Source of the DNA: Hemicentrotus pulcherrimus
Lineage: Eukaryota > Echinodermata > Echinoidea > Camarodonta > Strongylocentrotidae
Length of the DNA stretch: 64,000 bases
Reading direction: 5' to 3'
Assembly (NCBI GenBank): GCA_003118195.1
Contig: BEXV01000157.1
Coordinates: 114,751-178,750 of the forward strand
Notes under the pieces: generated by a model
Told to the model about the DNA's origin: nothing
The model's input: only the letters and a program-made list of their open reading frames with translations
Databases searched by the model: none
Translations under genes and position numbers: made by a program
Part shown: in pieces, positions 24,580-36,710 of the stretch
Layout of the letters: every line of letters begins with the position of its first letter
Numbering within the stretch: position 1 is the stretch's first letter

Positions 24580-27500
24580 CGTATGAGCGATGAGCGTATG
24601 ATTGTGTAAAAACAAATGCTTCTTACAAGTAAACGAGAAGCTTGTAGATTGGGCAACTGTGTAGTGAAACCAGGAAATTATTCAATACTTTATTTTCTAT
24701 ATATCGCATGTGATGTCTTTACAACCAAGCACTAACACACCATTGTCGGGTTTTTTATCGGATAATCTGAGACGAATTTTCACATTTTTCTTCTCTTCAG
24801 AAGAGAGCAAGTTAGTTTCATGTGTTGCAAACACAATCATGTTGTATCAAAAGATCACCCAGAGTAAATGAGCCCCCCAAAATGGCTTCTTACAAAATAA
24901 CCGTTTGCTGACACACTTGCCCGTCCTGACACAATGTACAAATAATTGTAAGTTAGAGTTTATCGCAAATTTCACGGGTTCTTGCGAGTTGGATCCTCGC
25001 TTTCCTAGCACTTCCCCTCTCATCTATTAAAAAGACAGAGAGGGGAGAAAGTCACTATCGATAGAATTCTTTGTCATTTTTTTTCTTCTGAGCTCGTGTC
25101 TCGTTTTCCCTCAGAGGAAGACGGTCGCCAAGTTCAAAATCCAAGCGGAAACCTTCTCAAAGCCACATCAACAATCCGGACATGACGAAGGGTTTCGAGG
25201 AGCCTTTCATCATCAACAAAAATTTCAAACACCCGAAAAAAAAGCTCTCATGATTGTTTCTGGATCATTACTTCTCAGATTTGCACTAGTGACATGATTA
25301 ACACTGCCTTATGAATTCATGTTTCTCACATTTCGTCTTTGTCATTGTTGGCTGAGGTTTTGGAAAGATTTGATGCGCGGAGACCTAATCTGCAAGGCGA
25401 ATCTTCCCGCTCAAAACGCTCAGTGTAGAAGTCGGGTAAGATTTCCGTTCATGTGTCACAGGGAACCATTCATGATCATTCAGGGATCGAGCATAAATCT
25501 ATTGTGTTGTAATAGGTACAACAATGATTTTGAGCACGATTGCATTGCAAATATGAATCTGGAAACAGAGATACACAGCAGAAAATGTTGGATCTGCTTT
25601 TAAAGGGGGCTTTCCAGTTGACTAAAGGTTCACGAGACCAAAGGCCAAAGTATATTCTATGAGACCACAGAACCTCAAGACATAAAGGTCTACGAGATCA
25701 AGGCTTCACAAGATAAAACCTGACCTCGTGACTTTTCTGGTAACTAATCGATACAATGACTAGACCTAATTACTCCGCCCAGTGGTCCCTGGGTCCTTGA
25801 GTCTTGTAGAATTTCGGCCAATAACATTTTAGATGTCGCGGACTTCAGTCAAACCCACATGTACCTTAAACAGTTTAACATTTAACGCAGTGTCATTCGA
25901 ATAATGATTGTTCTTCACGGTAGTACTGGCTGATCTCATCAGAGTTCAACTCAACTTTCAAATTTACACAACTCTTAGAAATTGGTAATAATCATGATAA
26001 TGCCATGCATCGAAGATCATACGTAGAAGATAATTTAGCCGTCTTTGAATATTAAGACACACTTTCGTGTCGAATCATGGAATCTGACGCAAAGATTTCC
26101 TATATCCACGGCAGAATGACCCGATTACAAACTCACAGTACAATAAAATGAGAATTGTTTACTGTGAACTATATATGTTAATTTCGCTTATGAAAAAAAA
26201 AAACCTCATGAATTAAATGTAAATAAGAAATCAAGAAAAGAATAAAACGGTTTGAATGAATGAATACATTAAAGGTGGTGACATCATTGTGTTGACGACA
26301 TGATACACGACGCATGAAGGATGAATCCATTTTCAGGAATAATTTACTAAATATAGGCACGTAGTCAAATTATAGTTGTGTAAAAAGTAAGGGCAAATAT
26401 CAGGCAGAAACGGAGATGACGAAGGTTTAAGACAAAATACAAAAATCCTCAAGCATTTCTGGAAGACTCTAAAGGATTCGCAAGGATTCGCATGCAGTTT
26501 CCGCACTGCAACAAAATCCGATTAGGTTTTTCAGACTACCTGACACGACTGGGGTACAAATATTATATGGCAATAATAATGAACTTTCATTGTAAGTGAG
26601 CTCGATCTTGGAAAAGTCTACTACTTGGAGTATTAAAGCGGGGTGAACGATCGCCTAATCGCCGAGTTGAAGAAACGCGAACTTGAGGGTACACCCACAT
26701 GGCGGTGTATTGAATAATGGTTATTAAATCTCACCTCCAAAATATATATCGCTGTTAAAAAGAAAAATGAAAGACGTGGAAGATAACGGACATGGATGTG
26801 TTCATTTGCTATGAACACAGCAGGTTAGACAGGGTCCGCAGTGAATTCTTTCTTAGTTTCTTTTTCATCTGTCAATGAATTGTCATTGACAAGGGGCGTA
26901 GTACTTTTTATTTCTGCAACCGTTGCTAGAACAATGAAACATAATAGCATCGGAACAAAACTGCCTACAATAAAACTGAATGATGCCGTGATGCCCCTCT
27001 TTTTATTTGGAATTATGTGTTTCTTTTGTTAGTTTTGGTCTGTTGTTGGTCTAGTGTCAGTCCATTTAACGAGACTTGAGTATTGCAGTCTGAGGTAAAG
27101 TGCACTACCCGAAACATCACTTCCGTAAATAAGGATAAATATTTCTTCTTTCATTATGGTCAATTACATTACAGAAAACAATTCAAATGTGAGAACATTC
27201 TGAAAATATTGAAAATACCTTTCTGAGGCAATGGATCGGTAGGAATGCATGAATACATCAATCGAGACGCACCCGGGAAAAGTAACGATAAGTGACGCTA
27301 AAAGTTCCAAAATGAATATAAAATATTATGAAACATTAACGAGTAATGAGTACCTAAAATTCTCTTACGGGAACAATTATTGCGCCTGCGAAGCGTAAAG
27401 ATAAAATATGACTACAGGGAACTTAAATGAATTTAACCATGGAATATTCTACGAGCAAACACCAATTCCTTGAGTGTAATCTTTCGAAAATCACAGCTGG

Positions 27501-27920
27501 TTTTGTGATTCTGATTGTAAGTTTTGATACTTTCGATTAATTGTGTGGTGCTTAAAGTTATGGTTGATAAACTGAAAGAAAAAAAACTACAGCCATTTTT
27601 GAGGTAATAAAAGAAAGAAAGAAAAGTAAGAAAAGAATAATACGGGAGAATACAAATGCGAAAAAGAAGTTAAGCGTTAGATCAAATTTGAGCGCATTAT
27701 TTTAGACATTGCGTTTTGTTTAATGATGTTAAATAACTCTTTCGTGGGACCGGCATGAAGATAATACACCCAAATGATATTGTCACAGAGATCAAAATGA
27801 CAATGTAACACGTCGGGAGGCAAAAAGGAAGAATATTATAAGGAGACAAAGGACTATTAACTAGCGCAAACGAAAGCCTTTTCTAGATATAAATTATCAT
27901 AAGAGGTGATATGAAAGAGA
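24580..27920. other. Gene-free region
   Basis: AT-rich with scattered short ORFs of no recognised family. Short AAAG repeats occur near 27610. Confidence 0.6.
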
Positions 27921-28115
27921 TGATAGATGGGGGGAAAAGAGAAAGAGAGAGACAGAGAAAAACGTATACAGGCAGAGCAAGATGAGATACAGATGATGAC
28001 AAAAGAAGAGGGAAAGGAGAGAACAGAAAGAGAGGTGGGGAGAGGGAAGGAGAGAGTGTGAGAGGAACACGGAGATGAATAGAGATAGAGAGAAAAGTGG
28101 AGAGCTGAAACAAAA
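27921..28115. repeat. Purine-rich (GA) block
   Basis: Imperfect GAGAGA/GGAGA tract of about 190 bases; overlapping minus-strand frames are artefacts of the CT strand. Confidence 0.85.
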
Positions 28116-28129
28116 AAAGACGGTCAATT

Positions 28130-31100
28130 TGGAAAGTTGACGAAGCAGGGCAATGCCAGGTTGACAAGCCCCCCGACATCGCCCTCACTACGTTTATGAT
28201 ATCATGTATATACAATCAGGCGAATACGTGTGTTTGTTGAGCGATTCTTTCTTGTTTCGACTACAGCTAGCTGCTAGCCAGCCAAGCCAGCCAGCCAGGC
28301 TCGTGTCAGTGAGCGAGTCTACGGCAATCGACAGGTAATTGTGATTTTACGCATGCTAAATTTACCCCGGAATTAATCATGCAATGATGCGTCGCTCTAC
28401 GACATCACGGGGGCCACCAGACGAACGGAAAGTTCATTTGAACTCCAACAAAAGGAAGAAGGAAAGAAAAGACTCCATGTGAAGAACCTTTTTATATATA
28501 AAAAAAACACACAACCGCGGTGGAAAGAAAAAGAGAAACACGTTCCTCCTTTACTTTCCTCATCCCTTTCTTTCCCATCTATCTGTGTACACACATTTGA
28601 ATTCTTTTGCACTTTCTTCTCCCCTTTTATTGCCTCNCCGGTGTCCGTTTGAGAAACACAAAGACGCATTTACCCATTTTCTTTTGTAGGCGCAGGTTGG
28701 CGGAATTCGAAATCTCCGTACGAGTTGGTAATTGAGCAATTGCAACACGTTCAGCGACCAATTAATGACGATAAAAGTGAATGCACTTCCGACTCACCTT
28801 CAAGTTCGTGTTTGATAGTCGTTGATACCAAAGGAATGTGGGGGGTTCGTGTCATCATCGTCGTCTTTTAACAATCTGGTTTTCCTCATAATCCCGGTGA
28901 TTATCACAAGAGGAAAGACCAAGTGCAATCACCTTTCATGTAGCAACGCCGACACATAAAACAACTTCAGATATGGATGGATTTTTAGTGGAAATGTATC
29001 GCTCGAGGTGCATGTATTTAAAATCCTAGGTCAAAATATCTCAAACTTATTATGTAAGGCTTCATTGAAATATGCCCCGTCTGCTTCAAATAGGTTTAAA
29101 GTCGTTACAAAATGGTTGGATCGATCAGCCCTCATATAAACTCATTTGTTCACGACTTGCGTGAAATATGAAGCTCTCGGTTCATATTTCATCGTGTTTC
29201 TTATTGTGAGGTAAAAGCAACTAAAATATATTTTTAGTTTCGACCTTAGTTAAAAGATTCAGATATGTTTTTTTTCCCTCGAGCCCAGATACATCGCTCA
29301 AATCGGCTGCATCAAGTGTTTGAACTTTATCATACCATTTCATTTCATAGAGAATCAGCAACTGGAAATTCAGTTTCACTTTTACGTTTCACAATTGAAT
29401 CGATTTATATTTCATATTTTACACCATCCACGAAGCAATCAACAAAGTAAATTGAGTAAAAGGAATGCTGAATACGTCATTGATCAAAGGCGACTTGTCT
29501 AAAGACAATGAAACATTAGATTAACTTAAGTATTTCAAAACAAAATCCGTTCGTCTATTTTACACATACATTATGTGTATGAAAAATTGTTCTACTAAAT
29601 ATGACTCTCTGGTTTCAAGTCGGTAACCATGCAACAGCAACTTTGAGGTTTACTTCTAATAATATCGTAACCACATACTGCTTCCGAATGATATTAAAAC
29701 CAGACATATCCTTTGGAAATAAGAGTAAAAGTGGAAAAGACATAGAACGAAAAGTTATGTCTTTCAAATTCAGGTTTGGCAACCTTAAAAAGGGTTTATT
29801 TGCGTAATGCGAGCCAAAGGAGACGCCGAAACAGTGTTATAGGAAAGAAGAAGGAAGTCCGGATTGATATGACTTAAGGTATATGCACACCTTTATCAGT
29901 GATCGGAATCAATAGAAACCTATTTATAGACTTTCAAATGTTAGAAGACAATAGCAAGTGATGCGATGTCAGTTCAAATGCACAAATGTTTTTACAAATT
30001 TTAAAAACATCAAAGATGTTAGGTTTTCATGTACGTTTTGATCGTAGAGCTTCCCAATTAAACTTGAACCTTAACTCTGCCTTACCCATCGTTTTGCTTG
30101 CTTGTATCAATTTGTCTGCGATTTTTTAGGGATGGAATAGAGATGAACAGAGTTTGCTCTCTACAATAAAGATGAAGTTAGAAAGGAAATATATATTTTA
30201 TGTTCACTCTGCCATGAACAAAATGATTTGCTTTGAAATTTTTTGTTTGTTAAAGTGCACGATCGGACAAGTACAAGTAGATGCTTGCAAACAAGAACTT
30301 TCAAGAAAACACGCTCCCGTGTGAACAACAAAAAGAAGAAGAAAGTAAAAAGAAAAAAAAGAGTAAATCCCGATCTTGATCTTCAACAATAAAGCGACAG
30401 CAATTCCCTCTATCAATTACTCTTGCGATGGGAAAGGATGATAAATAGTATAACGCATTAAATTAAGACGGGCAGCTACCCGTCGACAACAGATTTGCAC
30501 TGCTCACCAAACACGAGTCCTACGTCATTTGTTTGAGGGCGTGCTGTTCGTTTGGCAAGCCCCATCGTTCAACAATAGATAGGAGGATATCTATTTATCT
30601 CATTTATGTCAGGCATCTTCCTCTCGAGTTCTTATGAAAAGCTGTTGATAGCCTTTTCATCGCTTTTAATACCCATATAGCTTTTTCTTCTTTTTAGTTC
30701 CTTCGTAAACACGAGCAGTTTACGCATGCTATGTTCTCGGTAACATTGCTTGTTGGGGGAAGAGAAGGAATATATTGCATTGCACAGAGTGACGATTTGT
30801 TGAGGCTTCGATACATAATACAAAACATTTGTCCTTTATTTTGTCGACGTTTTGGTAGGGGTATCTTGCGAAAAATTAAGGCCATGTGTAAACGCATCCT
30901 AAAATGATCCGGTCACCAAAGCTAAGAGAATTATAAATGCCAGCATTGCATGCGGTTGAAATTCTATCGACGGCTCCGCCTCCTCTGCCTTAAAGATTCT
31001 TTGTAAAGTTTGTTAGGATGGTAGATAGGTGGAAGCAACTGTTCCTCCCAGCTCAGCAAGGAACCGATAAATTGGGCTCGAGCTTCGTTGACTTCCCTCC

Positions 31101-31377
31101 CGGGGGTGTGGGAAGGGGGTACGGAGGATGCTCAGAGAGAGACATATTCTAGTCATCGAGTCATCAGTCGACTAGTCGGACTACGTGACTGCTCCGACTT
31201 CGGGCATTATCTACGGTATACCGTGAGAGTCGGTCGATAAAGTTTGGTATGGACACTGAACAAGGAGTAGGGTACGCCAACTCAAAACCTTTATAATAAA
31301 GAAATAGTGAAACTTCGGTTGTTTGTTTGCTTGTTATTATGAAAGCATGTAGGTAAAATCTAGAGAACAGACGACAT
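28130..31377. other. Gene-free region
   Basis: Contains an AGCC/CCAG tetranucleotide patch at about 28266-28302, a single N at 28637, a CpG-containing patch at 30960-31230 and a perfect 12-base palindrome ACGGTATACCGT at 31213-31224. No supported gene. Confidence 0.55.
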
Positions 31378-31502
31378 AAAGCTACATTCGAGGGATGAGG
31401 TAGGCCTTAATGGGAAATAATTCCTTACCCAAGGGCACTGGCACGGGCTTGAACAACTCGTTCCAAGACCGTCGGTCTGTCCACTGAGCCATGCCAATTC
31501 CT
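31378..31502 (-). mobile_element. tRNA-derived SINE copy (head region)
   Basis: Read on the minus strand it begins GGCATGGCTCAGTGGACAG (pol III A-box-like, 31477-31491) and has GTTCAAGCCC (B-box-like, 31445-31454), followed by a body containing CCAGTGCCCTTGGGTAAGG. This layout is characteristic of tRNA-derived SINE heads with a conserved central domain. A different subfamily from the copies at 18251 and 55910. It lies directly left of MITE A copy 2. Confidence 0.65.
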
Positions 31503-31558
31503 GGTGCTTTCTGACAATTCATCGCATCTGCATGTCAAAGAGGAAAGTGGGCTTATGA

Positions 31559-31951
31559 TTAAAGATGAGGTTGAGTTCTGGTCATGCGATTACATTGTGG
31601 AAGAAACGATGTGGAATTGACCAGAAAATGTTGCTCATCTAGCATATAAGAATTTGTGTGTATTGCAAGGTTCTGGAATCATCAAAATGATAAGAAATTT
31701 GGTCAAGTCTTGATAAAGTTACAAACACTGTACACAGAAAGATGTATATGGGACTACACGAACACGTGGCGTAAAAATCCTACCCCCGAGTTTTACGATG
31801 TTACATCACATATTTAGAATATGAAGGCATTTGAAGAGCCATGCTTTTCAGGGAACATGTCTTATCTGATGTTCTTCCACACTTGCATAATAAGAATGAT
31901 AATGCTAACAAATTATTTTCACCTTTTCCTAGAACTCAACCTTCTCTTTAA
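31559..31951 (+). mobile_element. MITE family A, copy 2
   Basis: Bounded by TTAA at both ends (31559-31562 and 31948-31951). Left end TTAAAGATGAGGTTGAG, right end CTCAACCTTCTCTTTAA, with GTTCTGG/AGAAC extending the inverted repeat. Length 393 bases, near identical in length to copy 4. No transposase frame. Confidence 0.85.
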
Positions 31952-34079
31952 GGATAGGATTGACCAAAGCTCAGAGGTGGTTTCTTTTCTCTTTAAAATA
32001 AAATGCATACACAATTTTGAGAGTTATTGGGAGGTCAAATTTTGTCTTTTGAGTTATGTTAACACCAAGGGAGAAAGAACATGTAGAACAATGTTTTGTG
32101 ATATAATAATGTTGAATGTTACCAAGGCATTATTGGACACGAAAACGCGGACATAAGTTAACAAGAGAGAGGGCAGGCGTACATAGGGAAATTACCGAGC
32201 GACCGGATAGAGAGCGATACAAGAGGGTCGAATAAAATTTAAAAGAGAGATTTAGAGAAAGACTGTGAGAGCTTGAGATACGGTGGAGGGAAAGATATTA
32301 AGGAGAAGAAAGAACAGACTTACAATATCATTCCTCCACAACTGGAAGTGATATCACCGTACACCTTTTGATGTCGTATCAATGAGAAGTGTTTTTTGAG
32401 CTGGAAAATCAATACACTCATTTTCATTCTGCGTAGGATGGCCGGTGCAAGTCTGATGGGGAAGAAGAAGTCATCCCACTGTATTTCATCGATCCTTGAC
32501 CACTTCCAAGAAAGAATTTAAGTTGATTGTGATATCCCTTTCTCCTTGTTATCTTCCTTCAATTCACTTTGACCAATTTTGGTTATTTCATTGGTAGAGC
32601 ATTTAAGAATAGCCATATTACGCTCTTTGTATAAACTCCGAACGCCATAAAGCTTATATAGCTGACCATTATCCTCCTTTCATATCAATTATTATTATTA
32701 TTTAAATCATTATATCTCCCTCCTTCTTCCTCTTCTTCCTCCACATCAGTTTTGTCATCTCTCCATCCTGTCGCGCTCACGTTACATGTCACTAGATGTT
32801 AACACCCCGCCCAAATGAACAAATATTGCGATGTTAATAACCTTACGAATGGTGACCATTTGGGACCAAGCTAGAGGGGGGCAGGTGGCTCTTCAAGAGT
32901 TTGAAAGGGGCACACGAGGAGCAGCACGACACCTTTTTTTTCAATTCCCCTCTCCGCCACTTGCGCCACATATAACCTATACACCGTGTATGCCTGAGTA
33001 CATGAATAATACGCGTGGGCATTGAAAAATCTCTCCTGATGACTTCAGTAATCCGGCTGAGATTTTAAGAAAGAATACACCTAATCTTTTGTAAAGAATT
33101 CGCGAAAATGACGGTTCTTGTTTTAATGCCGTCTTAAGAGATCATAATGATGATTAGAAATGTATGTGAATTACATGTATTCGTGTTTTGTGCATCGCAT
33201 TTCGACGTTTTGCTCATTTATTTATAAGAGATTTTCTCTTTTACCGTTTATCTTTATTCAACAATCAAAATCAAAGAACTTAGTAACACAATGTTTCCCA
33301 CAAATCCCAAATGGATTACCTATGAAGGCCTACATGGCTTTAATCAATTATTGGCATACGTTCGCAGCATCGCATGCCATCTTTAATAATCAACCTATTT
33401 GTCACATATTAATATTTCAAGACAAAAAACTCACATTCCTTGACATTTCTGTTCATGACATCTCAAGAAAACAAGAACCTATCTTAATATCTTTTCCTCT
33501 AAATATATACAATACCACATAATTACCAAGGAGATATACACGTATTTAGTATCTGCCTAGCCTTGCACTGCATGAGACTCATAGAAACCCATCTTCCGGG
33601 CAGTTCTGAACGCTTGTCATTAGCATGCCGGGAAAAAGTATCAGTGGCAGATATGACACCCAACGGTTAGAATTCTTAATTAAAAACTCGTTCGACATTT
33701 TGACAAGAAAACGTGTTGATTTCGCTGACGATCAGACGTCGCAGAGTCGGTGTTGGTGCAAGATAAGAACACGTGTTTACCGTATCAAAAGAAAATGACC
33801 AGCGAAAAAAAGAGGCAACATTTTTGCAGTTGAGATGAGGAGATGCCAGGATGAAATAACATAGATTCCGCCCTTTGTTGATAAGATATGTGTTAATATG
33901 GTAGGAACTACCAATTTAGCATTCTGATTATAACATCACGATATATCAAGTGACCCTGAGGAAAAATCTGTAGAAACGGATTCAATTCATTGAATTCAGA
34001 ATCTTGATTTTAGTATATGTTTTTCACCAACCTGCTATTTACAAGGAATATAAGAAATGAAAAATAGTGTTTGAAATGG
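31952..34079. other. Gene-free region
   Basis: No supported gene; purine-rich patches at about 32165-32310 and a CTTCTTCCTC patch at about 32715. A 120-codon frame at 33160-33522 has no recognisable domain and ordinary AT-rich codons. Confidence 0.55.
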
Positions 34080-34500
34080 TCAGACTACATGCAAGGTGCA
34101 TGCTATGACGTCGCGATGGAGCGGTTCAACGTCCTAACTTCTCCGCGACTAAAAATGCCAACGATATCATTTAATTTGAGCTGACTATTAATTTCCATCT
34201 TTTGAACGGCCAAATACAACCAGTCGATACGGGGGAAAGCGCAGTTGCCTGGTCATCTTCCCTTTACCCGGCTCCTCTCCCTCTGTATCTCCATCGCGCT
34301 GTATTTTTCACATCAGACAGACCGATTCAAAAACTGTCAGAGTCAATTTTTCCCGGATTTGAGCTTCACAAGGGCGACGTGGATGCATTTATTCACCCTC
34401 ATTTCCCCTTTAGACTCTCCCTTGATCCGTGCTCTCTCCGTCGTCGTCGCTCTCTGCCGCTTCACTCTCTCCGTGTGATATATTTCCCACAAAACCGCAA
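34080..34500. promoter_or_regulatory. CpG-richer segment with CRE-like site
   Basis: Contains TGACGTCG at 34106-34113, one base from a full CRE, and CpG-bearing stretches such as CCGTCGTCGTCGC at about 34438. Overlapping ORFs of 77 and 102 codons show no known domain. Candidate regulatory island only. Confidence 0.25.
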
Positions 34501-35039
34501 GCAAACTTAAACCGTTTGAATTAAATTATGTCGATTTTATAATTCATATTTAATGTCCCTCACACTTACTGGACTGGTCAAATTGCAAAGTTATGCTGAA
34601 TTGAAAAAGCCGCCATTCTGCGGGAAGACAAAGATCGAACGTTCATTTTGGTAATTTTGTTTTAATTCAATAAGAAAAAATATACTATAATTTTTTCGAG
34701 TTGAAGAGAGGCGAGTTTAAAAAAATGAAAACGTTAATGATAATAAATATCAGCAGAAGGTTACGGTGTACTCTGCTTAATATTTAATAAATCAAACATT
34801 GCTCCATCCATAAGACCTTCACAAACTCCCAATCAATAGTTCTACATTTTCCATTCCAATGTAAAGGAAACTGTTTAAGTGACACCAAGTGCTGCAAAAT
34901 AAATTGGAAATTAAATGATCATTTTTCATAAAGCGAGGTGTCCTAGTCTCCAAGGATGTTTGGTGGGGGTGGTCTTCGAATTGATTCAGTGACATTGCTA
35001 TGCTTTCAGTTGGCACCTTGAAGCTATACCCTCTCTTTG

Positions 35040-35450
35040 CTCGGCCTTGCCAAGATAGTGTAGCAACGTCGATAATGCACCAGTCTCGAGGACGCGGGGA
35101 GATGCCTGTGTCACACCTCCCCCAAATTGCCTAGATAGCGGAAAACTGATCAATATCATGCACCATTTGCATCCTCATCTTTATTCGTACCCTCGAAAGA
35201 GGGGTCTGAACCAAAATCACTTTTGGCGCGAGATTTCTTTCCTCTTTCTGACAGCGCTCAAACGCATGCCGTTATTGTCCGCGTCACTCGGCGTACGCAA
35301 AATTCATGTCAAACATTATCGACCTGCGACGGACGCTGCGCACAATGCGCGCGTTCCGTCGTCACGGCAAGGCCAGAACATGATGTTAGTTCAGTAGTGA
35401 CGTCGTTGGTTCAGAGGGGTTGGTTTCTTTGTTTAATTTTAGCGAGACCA
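35040..35450. promoter_or_regulatory. CpG-rich island
   Basis: The densest CpG stretch I see upstream of the gene, for example GCGTCACTCGGCGTACGC and CTGCGCACAATGCGCGCG at about 35280-35352, flanked by AT-rich DNA. Two overlapping frames start without ATG or have no known domain. Could be an enhancer or a promoter of a non-coding transcript. Confidence 0.3.
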
Positions 35451-35699
35451 ACACCAACAAAACTGCTTTGGAGACGATTAAAAACCAATTTTGATAGCAT
35501 AAATTATATTTTTTCTCATGTGGATACAGACGTAATCACAACACCAATCGACCCGAAATGTACCACCAGTGTGTGTGCGTTACGGGAATCAAGTCTTGAC
35601 CATACATTTATTTGGATCAAGGTAAGGGTACGTGTGATATTGAGGAAAGTGGTGAAGTCTTTATTAATCAGTTTTAACCAGTTAACATAGTTTTAGGAG

Positions 35700-36484
35700 A
35701 CGTAAAACAAAGATCGAACGCTGCCCAACCTCCTCGTCACCATCTCGATTAAGTAAAACTGACTATCCTTCTTTACTTCATTTTGAATAAATCAAGGGCG
35801 CTTAATATAAATCCCTTGAACAGGCGTGTTTTATGAACATTTTGAAGTCTCTGGACAACGGCATAACACATTGAATGCCTCAAACCTTGTGTTTATCTAT
35901 TGGTCCTCGTTAATTATTGGGCTGAACTCTTAATAGCCTCAAAGCCGAATGGTGACGAATTTCAGTTTGAAAGCAAACGCTTAATGTGATTTTTTCTCTT
36001 TCAAGATGGCGAATTCATCATTTACATGACAACATTTGATTTCACTACAAAACTTCCCTTCCTCTTACACGTCAAGGCTCTAGCGACATACATGTAATAG
36101 TCATAAAAGTAGCTCAACGCAGTCCTAATTGGCACAATGGCATCCTTTTAGAATTCCTTCACTACTTTTTACTCTTGACTTTTATTCAATGGAAATAAAA
36201 GTTGGAATATTAAAAACAAAAGTAAAAGGAGCCCCCTTTAATGCCCAAAATAGTAAAAAAAACAAAAACCTGATTTGCCTGTCAGTTGGACATTTGAACA
36301 GGGTTTGCAAAAGACAGATTTAACAGAATCATTGGCCTACGGAAAAAATAACAACTTGAAATCACGTTTATCCACTGGTTGAACCTCTTTGATTAGCAAC
36401 TCGGACAATGTCACAACACATGACATGCTCCTCTATTATTCTTCTCATTTAACATCACACTGACTTGTCGTCTGCTTTTTAGCT
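35700..36484. other. Gene-free region
   Basis: AT-rich; nothing recognised. Confidence 0.6.
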
Positions 36485-36710
36485 CTCGGCTAAAATGTAG
36501 GAGATTTTTTACTTCCCGCGCTTTGTTGTTGGCAACGCATATCGTCGAAGCGCCATCTCGAGGATGGGCCGGCGGCAGCATGACAGCAAGTGGCCGTCAA
36601 TGACCGTGATAACTGTCAAATCATCGCCGGATGCGACGGCTATACCGTCGACCATTGGATTGACATCGTTGAGGGGAAAAACATTAAGAGCGGCCATGGT
36701 TTGGGCTAGT
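36485..36710. promoter_or_regulatory. Compact CpG-rich island
   Basis: About 220 bases with many CpG in AT-rich surroundings. Includes GTTGTTGGCAAC at 36525-36536, which resembles an RFX X-box with reduced spacing. It coincides with a small minus-strand ORF with a good start context (36509-36697). Confidence 0.3.
36509..36697 (-). CDS. Possible small ORF, 62 codons, function unknown
   Basis: A complete frame beginning in AAACCATGG, a near-ideal animal start context (A at -3, G at +4), with an in-frame TGA five codons upstream and a TAA at the end. The predicted peptide starts MAALNVFPLNDVNPMVDG, has a hydrophobic middle (LTVITVIDGHLL) and a basic C-terminus (TTKRGK). It has no signal peptide or zinc-binding pattern and I recognise no family. 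Codon content is more GC-rich than most open frames around it because it lies in a CpG-rich island. It may be a chance ORF in a conserved regulatory element, a microprotein, or the first exon of a gene on the minus strand. Confidence 0.15.
   Translation of the reverse strand: MAALNVFPLNDVNPMVDGIAVASGDDLTVITVIDGHLLSCCRRPILEMALRRYALPTTKRGK

Noticed and set aside
31213..31224. 12-base palindrome ACGGTATACCGT
   Set aside because: Short palindromes occur by chance and no context supports a function.
35223..35690. 155-codon plus-strand ORF
   Set aside because: Begins at a non-ATG codon in a CpG-rich patch and then runs into AT-rich sequence; no domain pattern.
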